Shown here: in pieces, positions 1 to 10,420 of the stretch
Layout of the letters: each line of letters opens with the position of its first letter
How positions within the stretch are numbered: the first letter of the stretch is position 1
NCBI GenBank assembly: GCA_017558105.1
Contig: JAFYWI010000001.1
Span: 124,001 to 188,000, forward strand
Length of the DNA stretch: 64,000 nucleotides
Direction: 5' to 3'
Origin: Clostridia bacterium
GTDB lineage: Bacteria; Bacillota; Clostridia; Christensenellales; Borkfalkiaceae
Position numbers and translations under genes: made by a program
Notes under the pieces: generated by a model
Told to the model about the DNA's origin: nothing
Databases searched by the model: none
The model's input: the letters and a program-made list of their open reading frames with translations, nothing else

Positions 1-513
1 AACTGGGTCGTAATTTAATTCTTTTGAAGATAGCATTTCGTTAACGAGCATTCTACCTGCTTCGCCACCACCAATAATCATAACCCTTATTTTGTTGTGT
101 TTTAAGCCTTTAACCCTAAAATAATTTTTTACTAATATTACTAAAGGCATTAAAAACCTTGCGCCACAATTTAGAACTATAAATAATAAGGAAAAGGTTA
201 TTACCCATTGAAGACTAAATGAATTTGGAATTAATGAAAATATTACCGTTGCTACTATTACTATAAATATACCAATTATAGTTTTTACTATTTCTACAAA
301 GCCAACGTACCTAATAACGCAATCGTATAACCTTAAAAGGCTATATGCTAAGTACATAACACCCATCATTGCTAAAAGATAATACCAAGTTCCACTTATT
401 ATACCAGTAAAAGACTCTGTTCTTGAAACAATTAGGGAAGATAAAAAGTATGCGAGCGTTATAGATAAAAAATCTGCTATTATTAATAACGCCCTTTTAA
501 GATGTTTGTTCAT
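1..513 (-). CDS. NDP-sugar epimerase/dehydratase, CapD/PglF-like, N-terminal part only
   Basis: The gene is cut by the left edge of the window; 171 codons from the ATG are visible. The protein starts with MNKHLKRALLIIADFLSI and has about four membrane segments in its first 130 residues. These are followed by a dinucleotide-binding glycine motif (VMIIGGGEAGRML). This arrangement (membrane region, CoA-binding-3-like segment, then a Rossmann dehydratase beyond the edge) is that of the membrane-bound 4,6-dehydratases and epimerases of capsule and O-glycan synthesis. The catalytic SDR part is outside the window, so substrate and exact subfamily cannot be told. An upstream GAGAGG before the ATG may serve as ribosome binding site. 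Confidence 0.72.
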   Translation of the reverse strand, partial: MNKHLKRALLIIADFLSITLAYFLSSLIVSRTESFTGIISGTWYYLLAMMGVMYLAYSLLRLYDCVIRYVGFVEIVKTIIGIFIVIVATVIFSLIPNSFSLQWVITFSLLFIVLNCGARFLMPLVILVKNYFRVKGLKHNKIRVMIIGGGEAGRMLVNEMLSSKELNYDPV

Positions 514-767
514 TACACCTCTCCCATTACTAAATAAATAACGTTTGGTTGGTTAGTAAACTAAATAAAAGTAAAAAATAAGCCATATTATTTACAAACC
601 TTATATATTTTACACCCTTTTTTACATATTGTCAATATGCAAAATTTAAGACTTATAGTGAAAAACCTGTTTTTATTTTACAAATTACTTGCTTTTTCTT
701 AAAGAACTTGTTAGTTTTCGGCTTGACTATTTTATTATTAAGTTATAAAATTAACGTAGGTGATATT

Positions 768-1991
768 ATGACAGAACAAACATTATTAAACTATGCTCAA
801 TTAGTATTAAAAATTGGCGTTAATTTACAAAAAGAACAAGGGCTTTATTTGGCTTGCCCTATTGAAAAAAAAGAAGTGGCTTATGCTTTTAGTAAGGTTG
901 CTTACTCACTTGGTGCAAGCATTGTTAAAATCCGTTGGGACGATGAAGCAACGGAAAAGTTAGATTATGAATTTGCAAAAACTTCTACTTTAGCAGAAGT
1001 GCCTAAATGGTTTGTAGATAGCAAAAATTATTTGGTTGAAAAAGGGTTTTGCTACGTTGCTATTGCAAGCGAAAACCCATCTTTATTAAAAGATATTCCA
1101 CAAGATAAAATTTCTACAGTTTTAAGAGCAAGAAGTAAAGCGCTAAAAAAATATTCCGACGCCGTTATGAAAAATAAAATTAGGTGGTGTGTTGTTTCCG
1201 TTCCAACTTTAGAGTGGGCAAAACAAGTTTACCCTAACCAAGTTAACGCAGAAGAACTTTTAGAAGACGCTATTATTAAAAGTATGCGCTTAGACACTTT
1301 ATACCCAACTACCGCTTGGGAAGAACATATTACTAATTTAGAAAAAAGAGCAAACTTCTTAAACAAAAAGAATTTTGAATATTTACGATTTAAGTCTAAA
1401 AACGGAACGGATTTAACGGTTGGTTTAGCAGAAAACCACGTTTGGCTTTCGGCTAAAGAAAAGGCACTAGACGGAATAAATTTCGTTGCAAATATGCCTA
1501 CTGAAGAAGTTTTTACTTCCCCACACAAATTTAAGGTTAACGGAGTTGTAAAATCTTCTCTGCCTTTAGCAGAAAACGGAAAAATAATTGAAGATTTTTC
1601 TTTAACTTTTAAAAATGGTAAAATTGTAGATTTTGATGCAGAAAAAGGTTATAAAACCTTAAAAAATATAATTGAAACAGATAAAGGCACTTACTATTTA
1701 GGGGAAGTTGCGCTAATTGGTAAAAGTTCGCCAATTGCTAAACTTAACACGTTATTTTATAATACCTTATTTGACGAAAATGCAAGTTGCCATTTGGCTC
1801 TTGGCAAAGCCTACCCTACCACTATAAAAAACGGCGAGAATTTAAGTAAAAAAGAATTAAGTTTACTTGGCGCAAACGATTCTGTTGAACACGTAGATTT
1901 TATGATTGGCACAGATGATTTAGAAGTTTTTGGCATAGAAAAAAACGGCAAAGAAACTGCCGTTTTCATAAATGGAGATTGGGTTATTTAA
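768..1991 (+). CDS. pepS: M29 family aminopeptidase (AmpS/PepS-like)
   Basis: This is a cytoplasmic metallo-aminopeptidase that removes N-terminal residues from peptides. An upstream ATG at 708 is in frame, but the start at 768 is preferred: it follows TAGGTGAT and gives MTEQTLLNYAQLVLKIG, which aligns with the usual family N-terminus. The predicted protein is 407 residues, the normal family length. The metal-binding region is in the C-terminal half: PTEEVFTSPH and YYLGEVALIG supply glutamates, SCHLALGKAY a histidine and tyrosine, and EHVDFMIG a histidine and aspartate. The gene stands alone on the plus strand and converges on the TIGR04086 gene with no gap between them. Confidence 0.9.
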   Translation: MTEQTLLNYAQLVLKIGVNLQKEQGLYLACPIEKKEVAYAFSKVAYSLGASIVKIRWDDEATEKLDYEFAKTSTLAEVPKWFVDSKNYLVEKGFCYVAIASENPSLLKDIPQDKISTVLRARSKALKKYSDAVMKNKIRWCVVSVPTLEWAKQVYPNQVNAEELLEDAIIKSMRLDTLYPTTAWEEHITNLEKRANFLNKKNFEYLRFKSKNGTDLTVGLAENHVWLSAKEKALDGINFVANMPTEEVFTSPHKFKVNGVVKSSLPLAENGKIIEDFSLTFKNGKIVDFDAEKGYKTLKNIIETDKGTYYLGEVALIGKSSPIAKLNTLFYNTLFDENASCHLALGKAYPTTIKNGENLSKKELSLLGANDSVEHVDFMIGTDDLEVFGIEKNGKETAVFINGDWVI

Positions 1992-2372
1992 TTACTCTTT
2001 CCCCTTAACGTTCACACTTAGTACACCAGAAATAACACCTACTATTATACATAAAATCAAATCTAATATAAAGGCTAAGCCATAAGAAAGGTTGCCACCA
2101 AAAATCATAAATATTAGGCTTATTAAAAGGCAAAAACCAAAACCTACTAACCCACCTTTTAGTAAGCCTAAATTGTTTTTTACCGAAGTAAAACAACCTA
2201 TAAAAATTGCTATTATTTTTATAAATTGGTTAACTACTTTTATTACCGTGCCGTTTGGCATTAAAAACCTTATTACAAGCGCAAACAACAGCACTAAAAC
2301 AAGGGCTACTATAACAGATAAAAATATTCCTTTAATTAAACTTGCAAAAAAATTGTCTTGCGATTTTTCCAA
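1992..2372 (-). CDS. TIGR04086 family membrane protein
   Basis: A small hydrophobic protein of about 126 residues with four predicted membrane helices (starting around residues 14, 48, 75 and 99) and a short lysine-ending tail. Length, helix pattern and the position just after yajC match the TIGR04086/YrzE-like family common in Clostridia; the function is unknown. No ATG is present at the 5' end. A TTG at 2372 gives MEKSQDNFFASLIKGIFLS, which fits the family start, with the GGGGG of the preceding hairpin as a poor ribosome binding site. A longer frame from another TTG would begin inside the hairpin stem. The last gene of the ruv-queA-tgt-yajC group. Confidence 0.72.
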   Translation of the reverse strand: MEKSQDNFFASLIKGIFLSVIVALVLVLLFALVIRFLMPNGTVIKVVNQFIKIIAIFIGCFTSVKNNLGLLKGGLVGFGFCLLISLIFMIFGGNLSYGLAFILDLILCIIVGVISGVLSVNVKGKE

Positions 2373-2378
2373 AATAAA

Positions 2379-2418
2379 AACCCCCAATACGTCTACATTA
2401 ATAGATATGTTGGGGGTT
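2379..2418 (-). terminator. Terminator-like hairpin between yajC and the TIGR04086 gene
   Basis: Nine-base arms AACCCCCAA and TTGGGGGTT flank a loop with a smaller TCTA/TAGA stem, followed on the minus strand by TTTATTTTGG. It looks like a rho-independent terminator, yet the next gene starts in its T-rich tail, so it may attenuate expression of that gene. Confidence 0.6.
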
Positions 2419-2445
2419 ATATTTTTATGCTTAAATTTTGGCTAA

Positions 2446-2943
2446 TTACTTTTCTTCTTTAACTTCTTTTTTAGCCTTTTTTGCTTTTTTAGGTGCTTCT
2501 TCTTTTACTTCCACCTTAGCATCTTCTTTAACTTCTTTCTTTTCTTCAACAGGTTCTTCTTCAATAACTACGCCTTTAACAGCGGTTTTTTCGCCTAATG
2601 CTTCACCAATTTGGTAAATTGCGTTTCTGTCGAACCTAACGTAAGACTTATTGTTTGCTGTGCCTGTTTCTAAAACAATAGTGTTATCTTTTTTATTAAT
2701 TTCTACTAGGAAACCACAAATGCCACCAATAGTTTTTACTCTTGCACCTAATTGTAGATTGTCCACCATTGCTTGTGCTTCTTTTTGTTTTTTCTTGTTA
2801 GAAATGCTATTCCAAATTAACATACCAACAACTGCAACAATAATAACAACGAACATTACTATCGTTCCCGTGCTATCTGTTGTGCTTGGTGTTGTACCAG
2901 ATGTTGTACCTGAACCTGCTTCGGTTAATAAATTCCAAATCAT
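2446..2943 (-). CDS. yajC: Preprotein translocase subunit YajC
   Basis: YajC is an inner membrane accessory subunit of the SecDF-YajC complex that assists SecYEG. One membrane helix is visible near residues 28-46 (IVMFVVIIVAVVGMLIWNS), followed by the conserved KKQKEAQAMVDNLQLGARVKTIGG segment and the small beta domain. The C-terminal tail after residue 120 is an unusual run of Lys/Glu/Val/Ala (PVEEKKEVKEDAKVEVKEE and onward), longer than in most YajC proteins. A good AAGGAGATATTAAA ribosome binding site precedes the ATG. SecD/SecF are not in the window. The gene follows tgt on the same strand, as in many Firmicutes. Confidence 0.9.
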   Translation of the reverse strand: MIWNLLTEAGSGTTSGTTPSTTDSTGTIVMFVVIIVAVVGMLIWNSISNKKKQKEAQAMVDNLQLGARVKTIGGICGFLVEINKKDNTIVLETGTANNKSYVRFDRNAIYQIGEALGEKTAVKGVVIEEEPVEEKKEVKEDAKVEVKEEAPKKAKKAKKEVKEEK

Positions 2944-3030
2944 TTTAATATCTCCTTAATTTCTAATTACGTTTATATTGTAAAACATTTTACACGTTTT
3001 TGCAAGCCTTTTTTGTAAAACTTTTGTCGT

Positions 3031-4706
<1,676 letters not shown>

Positions 4707-4775
4707 TTTTACTCTTTGATAAGGTTGTACGTTATATATAACACGGCGCAGACAGAAAACGAAGCATAACGAAGT

Positions 4776-5798
4776 TTATAAGAACATACAAGCGTCGCCA
4801 AAAGAAAAAAACCTATACTTCTCTTCTACGGCTGTTTTATATAAGTTTAACGTTTCTTCCCTACTTGAAAAACACGAAACTAACATAATTAGGGTTGATT
4901 TTGGCAAGTGAAAATTCGTTATAAGCCCATCTATACACTTAAATTTATAAGGTGGATATAAAAATATTTCGGTATTATCTTTTATTTCTTTAACAAAACC
5001 ATTTTCGTCACACGCACTTTCTAACGTTCTAACACTAGTAGTGCCTATGGCAATAACTCGCCTACCTTCTTTTTTCGCTAAATTTATAATTTCTGCACTT
5101 TCTTTACTTATTTCGTAGTATTCGCTGTGCATATGGTGGTTTATTATATCTTCCGTTTTAACCGGCCTAAAAGTTCCTAAACCAACGTGCAATAACACGT
5201 CTACAACAATTACGCCTTTTTCTTTTAGTTTATTAAATAGTTCTTCGGTAAAATGTAGCCCGGCAGTTGGCGCTGCGGCAGACCCATCTACCTTGGCGTA
5301 TACCGTTTGATACCTATTTTGGTCTTTTAACTTTTCCGTTATATAAGGTGGCAAAGGCATTTCGCCAAGTTTAGATATTATATCTTCAAACACACCTTCG
5401 TATATAAATTTAACTCTTCTACTGCCCGTTTCTTCAATAGTTTCGCCTATTTCTACTTTTAAGTTTTCTGCAATGGTTAAAACTACACCCTTTTTACATT
5501 TTTTGCCCGGTTTTACTAAAACTTCCCACTCGGTTAAATTAAACCTTTTAAGAAGTAAAATTTCTACCTTGCCACCAAAAGAAGTGTAAGCAAACATTCT
5601 TGCAGGCAAAACTTTGGTATTATTTCTAACTAAAACGTCCCCTTCTTTTAGATAATCTATAATATCGTAAAAATGCTTATGCGAAATTTTTTTGCTATTT
5701 TTTTCATACACCAAAAGCCTAGAACTATCCCTAGGATAAACTGGGGTTTGCGCTATTAAATTTTCGGGTAAAAAATAATCGAAATCGCTTGTTTTCAT
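4776..5798 (-). CDS. queA: S-adenosylmethionine:tRNA ribosyltransferase-isomerase
   Basis: QueA moves the ribosyl group of S-adenosylmethionine onto preQ1-tRNA to make epoxyqueuosine. The full 340-residue protein is present with the family start [19 protein letters not shown], the conserved [12 protein letters not shown] segment, PLPPYI, the [15 protein letters not shown] signature and the C-terminal [14 protein letters not shown]. The ATG is one base beyond the end of ruvB, so translation of the two is probably coupled. The queuosine genes here are queA and tgt only; preQ1 synthesis genes are not in the window, so preQ1 or queuine may be salvaged. Confidence 0.95.
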   Translation of the reverse strand: MKTSDFDYFLPENLIAQTPVYPRDSSRLLVYEKNSKKISHKHFYDIIDYLKEGDVLVRNNTKVLPARMFAYTSFGGKVEILLLKRFNLTEWEVLVKPGKKCKKGVVLTIAENLKVEIGETIEETGSRRVKFIYEGVFEDIISKLGEMPLPPYITEKLKDQNRYQTVYAKVDGSAAAPTAGLHFTEELFNKLKEKGVIVVDVLLHVGLGTFRPVKTEDIINHHMHSEYYEISKESAEIINLAKKEGRRVIAIGTTSVRTLESACDENGFVKEIKDNTEIFLYPPYKFKCIDGLITNFHLPKSTLIMLVSCFSSREETLNLYKTAVEEKYRFFSFGDACMFL

Positions 5799-5799
5799 A

Positions 5800-6837
5800 T
5801 TAGTCGTTAGAAGTGTCTTTTATATTGTTTTCCTTTTCTGCTGGTGGAGTTAAACCAATGTGTTCGTAGCCTTTTTTAAGTAATACTCTGCCCCTTGGCG
5901 TTCTTTGAATAAAACCTAATTGTAATAAATATGGTTCGTACACGTCTTCTATAGTGTTGGCGTCTTCGTTGATGGTTGCCGCCAAAGTATCTAACCCACA
6001 AGGTGTGCCGTTAAATTTTTCTGCCATAGCAGTTAATAACTTAATGTCTATAGCATCTAAACCGATTTCATCTATTTCTAACATTTCTAACGCTTTTTTA
6101 GCATCGGAAAGTTGAATTGTAGAATGACCTTTTACCGTAGCAAAATCTCTCATACGGCGAAGTAACCTATTGGCTATTCTTGGTGTGCCACGGCTACGTT
6201 TTGCGCCTTCTAAAGCGGCGTCTCTTTCAATGCCTAACCCTAACATTTTTGCAGACCTTTCTATAATTTCTGCAAGTTCAGAAATAGAATAAGTTTCTAG
6301 CCTACATATAATGCCAAACCTATCTCTTAATGGCGAAGATAACATACCTGCTTTAGTTGTTGCACCAACTAGGGTAAATTTAGGTAATGCTACCCTTACA
6401 GTACTTGCAGAAGGGCCTTTGCCCGTTATTAAATCTAAAAAAAAGTCTTCCATAGCAGAATACATAATTTCTTCTACGTTATGGTTTAGCCTATGTATTT
6501 CATCTATAAACAAAACGTCGTTTTCGTTTAGGTTGGTTATAATGGCGGCAAGATCTGCTGCGCGTTCTATTGCAGGGCCACTAGTTATTTTTATTTGAGA
6601 ACCCATTTCGTTTGCAATAATGTGCGCCAAAGTAGTTTTACCTAAACCTGCAGGGCCATATAATAACACGTGGTCAAGTGCATCGTTACGCATTTTTGCA
6701 GATGCCATTGATACGGCAAGATTATCTTTTATTCTTTCTTGCCCAACGTACCCTTCCATAGATTTTGGGCGTATTACGTTTTCTAATTCATCTTCACCAG
6801 TATATACGGTGCTTTGAACTAATCTTTCTTCTTCCAT
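5800..6837 (-). CDS. ruvB: Holliday junction branch-migration ATPase RuvB
   Basis: RuvB is the hexameric AAA+ motor that drives branch migration at Holliday junctions with RuvA. The 345-residue protein shows Walker [11 protein letters not shown], Walker [11 protein letters not shown], sensor [11 protein letters not shown] and the arginine-finger/sensor region SSPLRDRFG, then the winged-helix C-terminal domain ([16 protein letters not shown]). It follows ruvA by eight bases in the order ruvC-ruvA-ruvB, so all three resolvasome parts are together. The C-terminal tail is slightly extended and acidic ([12 protein letters not shown]). Confidence 0.96.
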   Translation of the reverse strand: MEEERLVQSTVYTGEDELENVIRPKSMEGYVGQERIKDNLAVSMASAKMRNDALDHVLLYGPAGLGKTTLAHIIANEMGSQIKITSGPAIERAADLAAIITNLNENDVLFIDEIHRLNHNVEEIMYSAMEDFFLDLITGKGPSASTVRVALPKFTLVGATTKAGMLSSPLRDRFGIICRLETYSISELAEIIERSAKMLGLGIERDAALEGAKRSRGTPRIANRLLRRMRDFATVKGHSTIQLSDAKKALEMLEIDEIGLDAIDIKLLTAMAEKFNGTPCGLDTLAATINEDANTIEDVYEPYLLQLGFIQRTPRGRVLLKKGYEHIGLTPPAEKENNIKDTSND

Positions 6838-6845
6838 ACCTTTTC

Positions 6846-7451
6846 CTACTTAATGTTTTTTAGGGCAAACTTAATAATTTCTGAAAGTTCCGTCATGCCC
6901 TTTTCTTTTGCTAATTTTATGCCGTTAATACACTCTGCCCTTGTTAAGCCAAGGCTCATTAAAGCAATTATTGCATCTTTATTTTCTTCTTCAGTACTAT
7001 CTTTTTGTTGCTTTTTGGTCACCACTGAAACTTCGCCAGTTTCCGTATCTATAGCGCTAAACTTTTCACGAAGTTCTACTATAATTTTTTCTGCCGTTTT
7101 TCTGCCCAATCCTTTTATGGTTGCAAGCCCTTTAACGTTGCTAGTTGCTATTTTTAATGCAAGTTCGCCTAGTTCCATATTAGATAAAATGGTTATGCCC
7201 ATTTTTGGGCCTACACCAGAAACGGTAATAAGTTTTAAGAACATTTCTTTTTCTTCGGTACTTACAAAACCATAAAGTGAAATTCCGTCTTCTCTAACTG
7301 CTAAATAGGTATAAACTTCTGCTTGACCGGTACTGCCATATTTTTTAATAACGGCAGAAGAACAAGCCACTTCGTAGCCTATTCCATTATTTTCTATAAG
7401 TAAAGTTCCATTAGAACTTTGTAATATTTTACCTTTAATATAACCTATCAT
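6846..7451 (-). CDS. ruvA: Holliday junction DNA helicase subunit RuvA
   Basis: RuvA is the junction-recognising tetramer that loads RuvB. The 201-residue sequence starts [20 protein letters not shown] (OB fold), has the helix-hairpin-helix pair [11 protein letters not shown] and [15 protein letters not shown], and ends with the RuvB-binding domain III ([20 protein letters not shown]). A polar linker between domains II and III (around residues 140-155) is normal for the family. The ATG lies ten bases after ruvC. Confidence 0.95.
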   Translation of the reverse strand: MIGYIKGKILQSSNGTLLIENNGIGYEVACSSAVIKKYGSTGQAEVYTYLAVREDGISLYGFVSTEEKEMFLKLITVSGVGPKMGITILSNMELGELALKIATSNVKGLATIKGLGRKTAEKIIVELREKFSAIDTETGEVSVVTKKQQKDSTEEENKDAIIALMSLGLTRAECINGIKLAKEKGMTELSEIIKFALKNIK

Positions 7452-7461
7452 ATTTAACCTA

Positions 7462-7956
7462 CTATATCTTAAATAACTTGCCTAATTTATTAGTTTGCGC
7501 GTGGCAAAGAGCAACGGCTAAAGCATCGGCAGCATCGTCTGGACGGGGAATACTTTTTAAGTTTAATAAGGTTTTAACCATTTTTTGCATTTGAGGTTTA
7601 TCTGCCCTACCATAACCTGTTAGCGCTTGTTTTATTTGAAGTGGAGTGTATTCGAAAATTTTGCTACACTTTTTCATAACGGTTAGTAGTAATACCCCCC
7701 TTGCGTGTGCAACTGCAATGCCAGTTTTTACGTTTTTAGCGAAGAAAAGTTCTTCTATGGCTATTTCATCTGGCTTAAATTTTTCTATAACCTGTTCTAT
7801 GCCTTTTTCTAATTTTACAAGGCGCTCTGCAAGGTTATCTTCCTTTGCCGTTGAAATAATTCCATAGTCTACCATTTGTGGTTTATGCTTTTCGTCTTTA
7901 TAAATTACCCCGTAGCCTAACGTTGCTAAACCAGGGTCAAAACCCAATATAATCAT
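7462..7956 (-). CDS. ruvC: Crossover junction endodeoxyribonuclease RuvC
   Basis: RuvC cuts Holliday junctions symmetrically. Its acidic catalytic residues are visible: Asp in ILGFDPGLATLGYG, Glu in AIEELFF, and the Asp pair in RPDDAADALAVA. The 164-residue length is normal and the MIILGFDPG start is the family start. The gene is first in the ruv operon. A consensus promoter lies so close that the expected transcription start is only a few bases from the ATG, and no Shine-Dalgarno sequence is seen, so the mRNA may be leaderless. Confidence 0.95.
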   Translation of the reverse strand: MIILGFDPGLATLGYGVIYKDEKHKPQMVDYGIISTAKEDNLAERLVKLEKGIEQVIEKFKPDEIAIEELFFAKNVKTGIAVAHARGVLLLTVMKKCSKIFEYTPLQIKQALTGYGRADKPQMQKMVKTLLNLKSIPRPDDAADALAVALCHAQTNKLGKLFKI

Positions 7957-7964
7957 ACGTAATA

Positions 7965-7993
7965 ATTGTACTCTATTTGCTAAAAAAAGTCAA
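7965..7993 (-). promoter_or_regulatory. Promoter of the ruvCAB operon
   Basis: On the minus strand TTGACT is followed after 17 bases by TACAAT. The -10 box ends 8 bases before the ruvC ATG. Confidence 0.7.
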
Positions 7994-8016
7994 TAGATTA
8001 TATAATTTCACAAACA

Positions 8017-8046
8017 AAAATTGGGGCTACGTTTAGCCCCAATTTT
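8017..8046 (-). terminator. Rho-independent terminator of the htrA-like gene
   Basis: A 13-base-arm hairpin around AATTGGGGCTA / TAGCCCCAATT with a T-rich run on the minus strand, 20 bases after the htrA-like stop. Confidence 0.85.
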
Positions 8047-8067
8047 ATTTTTATAATTCTACTTTAT

Positions 8068-9405
8068 TTAGTTACCCGTATTACAGAACAAGTATTGATA
8101 TGCAGTTAGTGAAACTTCTGTTTCCATTGTACTATTAAGGGTGGTTCTTCTTTCTACCTTAAAGGCAAGAACATCGCCAATGCTTAAAGATAGAACTGCG
8201 TTAGTAATATCTTGCATACTATTAATTATTTCCCATTGGCCGTTATTTACTTTTAGTTTTAGAACTTTATCGTTAACCAAAAAACCTGCTTCTTTTGCTA
8301 AAGAACCTTCCATAACACTTTCTATAGTAACAACGGTGTTGCCGTTAGTGGTTTTTGCAACAAAAGTTACACCCCACGTAGCACGTCTACCAGAAACGTA
8401 ACCATAATTGGTTGAAGTTGCAGATGCTATTAGTTGTTTTGCAATATTTATAACACCATTATCTATTTGCCCTGCCTTAGTAGGAATAGTTAAAGGGATT
8501 GCATAATTTACGCCATCTATAGAAGTATCACCCGCGTTTGTTATGCCAACTAATTCTCCGTACATATTGAATAGTGGACCACCAGAATTACCTGGGTTAA
8601 TTTGCACGTCTATTTGATTTAGAATCATTGAACCAACGTCTTCTACTTCTGCTTCCCTATAAACATAAGTAACCACACCATGAGACAACGAACCTGGAGA
8701 ATTACCGCCTGGGTTACCTATTGCAAAAACTTCTTCACCATAAGAAAGTGTGTGTTTAGAAACGTCCATAAACTTGGATTCAACAATATCTTCTTTTGTA
8801 ATATTGCTACCAGTAATATCTAATTTTAATACGGCAATATCAGAAGTTTTGTCTCCACCCACTAACGTTACGGCTTGGTTAGAATATATTTCGTTACCTA
8901 TTTTACCTGTAAAAGCATAATCGGTTGAATTATAGTCGCTATCTAATGGGTTTCTACAATTTTCATCTGGAATAAAAACGGTTATATCTCCTAAACTATC
9001 TATAACGTGGTGGCAAGTTATTATATAGAAAACGTTTTCGCTTTCTTCTTTTAATCCAATATCTACTATTACACCAGAACCCGTTGCCGAAGCGCTTTCA
9101 TTACTAACGGAAATTGTAACTACACTACGCCTTACCTTTGATGCAACGCTTGATAAACTCATAGGGTCTTCTTCTCTTTCTGGGAACACCTGGCTATAAT
9201 CTACGTTTAGGTTAGAATTTGCCAAGTCGTTAGAATTAGGGAGGTTTACGTTAGAGTTAACGTCGTAAGAAGACGTTATACCTTCCCCCCAACCTTCCGT
9301 ATAAGTTGGGCCAACAACACCTACGAAATTACACCCTGCCACACCCAACGAACAAATGATTAATATTATTAAAGAAAGTATGGATTTTTTTAACAACTTT
9401 TTCAT
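8068..9405 (-). CDS. HtrA/DegP-like serine protease lipoprotein with one PDZ domain
   Basis: A surface-anchored S1C-family protease that likely handles misfolded exported proteins. The N-terminus is a lipoprotein signal with lipobox LGVAGC (Cys 25). After a Ser/Asn-rich linker to about residue 85, the trypsin-like domain has the catalytic triad: His in TCHHVIDS (about 133), Asp in TSDIAVLKLD (about 189), and Ser in NPGNSGGPLFN (about 274). A single PDZ domain fills residues about 345-435. Lipid anchoring differs from the usual N-terminal transmembrane helix of Gram-positive HtrA. The gene is alone, with GGAGG ahead of the ATG and unusual hairpins upstream. Confidence 0.9.
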   Translation of the reverse strand: MKKLLKKSILSLIILIICSLGVAGCNFVGVVGPTYTEGWGEGITSSYDVNSNVNLPNSNDLANSNLNVDYSQVFPEREEDPMSLSSVASKVRRSVVTISVSNESASATGSGVIVDIGLKEESENVFYIITCHHVIDSLGDITVFIPDENCRNPLDSDYNSTDYAFTGKIGNEIYSNQAVTLVGGDKTSDIAVLKLDITGSNITKEDIVESKFMDVSKHTLSYGEEVFAIGNPGGNSPGSLSHGVVTYVYREAEVEDVGSMILNQIDVQINPGNSGGPLFNMYGELVGITNAGDTSIDGVNYAIPLTIPTKAGQIDNGVINIAKQLIASATSTNYGYVSGRRATWGVTFVAKTTNGNTVVTIESVMEGSLAKEAGFLVNDKVLKLKVNNGQWEIINSMQDITNAVLSLSIGDVLAFKVERRTTLNSTMETEVSLTAYQYLFCNTGN

Positions 9406-9470
9406 AAAAATATACCTCCTTTATATCTTATCACATTTCATATAAAAAGTGCAAGTTTTTTAAAAAAATA

Positions 9471-9525
9471 AGGGCGAAAATTATTCGCCCTACTGCTCTA
9501 TATTACTTAATTAGAGCAGTAGGGC
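9471..9525 (-). promoter_or_regulatory. Two overlapping, mutually exclusive hairpins upstream of the htrA-like gene
   Basis: Reading the minus strand, a 13-base-pair stem (GCCCTACTGCTCT with AGAGCAGTAGGGC) is followed by AGGGCGAATAATTTTCGCCC and a T run. The AGGGC belongs to both stems, so only one can be complete at a time. The second is a terminator. This is the geometry of an antiterminator/terminator switch, but it may equally be a plain terminator plus an unrelated hairpin. Confidence 0.5.
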
Positions 9526-9589
9526 CCTATATTAAGTGTATAGAGAATATATTAAACGACGATATTTTATAGTATTTTTACAATAATTT

Positions 9590-9647
9590 CCATTAAAAAA
9601 TAAATACCTTACCGCCGATATCATTAGTATCTACAAATAAGGTATTT
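9590..9647 (-). terminator. Terminator downstream of yebC
   Basis: Ten-base arms AAATACCTTA and TAAGGTATTT enclose a smaller GATA/TATC stem, followed on the minus strand by ATTTTTT. Confidence 0.75.
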
Positions 9648-9670
9648 TTATTCATAAAATTTTATTTATA

Positions 9671-10408
9671 TTATTCTTCGTCTTCTTCTGGAAGGTCTAC
9701 GTTATGGTAAACGTTTTGAACGTCGTCTAAATCTTCTAAAGCATCTATTAATCTTTGGAATTTAGCAAGGTCTTCGCCAGATAACGTAATTTTGTTTTGT
9801 GGCACCATTGTTATTTCTGCTTCAAAGAAGGTTAAACCTTTTTCTTCTAAATATTTTCTTACTGCAGAGAAGTTTTGAACGGAAGTTTGTACTTCAAACG
9901 CATCGTCTTCGCTAATAACGTCGTCTGCACCGGCTTCTAGGGCGTATTCCATAATGGTATCTTCATCCATATCTACCGTTCTTTCTATAATGATTATACC
10001 CATTGTAGTAAACGTAAACGAAACGCAACCGGTATTACCTAATGAACCACCGTGTTTTCTTATAGCCGTTCTAACGAAGTCTACGGTACGGTTTTTATTA
10101 TCTGTAAGTGTTTTAATAATTAAAGCACTTCCACAAGGGCCGTAACCTTCGTACGTTAATTCTTCGTAACTTGCACCACTTAATTCGCCTGCTGCTTTTG
10201 CAATACACCTTTTAATATTATCGTTAGGCATGTTGGCTGCTCTTGCTTTTGCAATAGCATCTGCAAGTTTACTGTTAGTGCTTGGGTCTGGGTTGCCTTT
10301 TGCTGCAACTGCTATTTCTCTACCCACTTTTGTAAATATTTTACCTTTCGCAGCGTCTGTTTTTGCTTTTTTTGCAGCAATATTGGCTGCGTGACTATGA
10401 CCTGACAT
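9671..10408 (-). CDS. yebC: YebC/PmpR family protein (TACO1-like)
   Basis: A conserved cytoplasmic protein of 245 residues, described in different species as a DNA-binding regulator or as a translation factor that eases ribosome stalling; the sequence does not choose between these. It starts MSGHSHAANIAAKKAKTDAAKGKIFTK... with the usual SGHSKW-like N-terminal signature slightly altered (SGHSHA). The mid segment AANMPNDNIKRCIAKAAGE and TYEGYGPCGSALI are typical. The C-terminus is strongly acidic (DLPEEDEE). Downstream of the SpoU methyltransferase gene on the same strand with a 12-base gap, probably one operon. Confidence 0.92.
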   Translation of the reverse strand: MSGHSHAANIAAKKAKTDAAKGKIFTKVGREIAVAAKGNPDPSTNSKLADAIAKARAANMPNDNIKRCIAKAAGELSGASYEELTYEGYGPCGSALIIKTLTDNKNRTVDFVRTAIRKHGGSLGNTGCVSFTFTTMGIIIIERTVDMDEDTIMEYALEAGADDVISEDDAFEVQTSVQNFSAVRKYLEEKGLTFFEAEITMVPQNKITLSGEDLAKFQRLIDALEDLDDVQNVYHNVDLPEEDEE

Positions 10409-10420
10409 ATTTTATCTCCT

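Noticed and set aside
2092..2445. Plus-strand ORF opposite the TIGR04086 gene
   Set aside because: It is antisense to the membrane protein, has an odd composition and no ribosome binding site.
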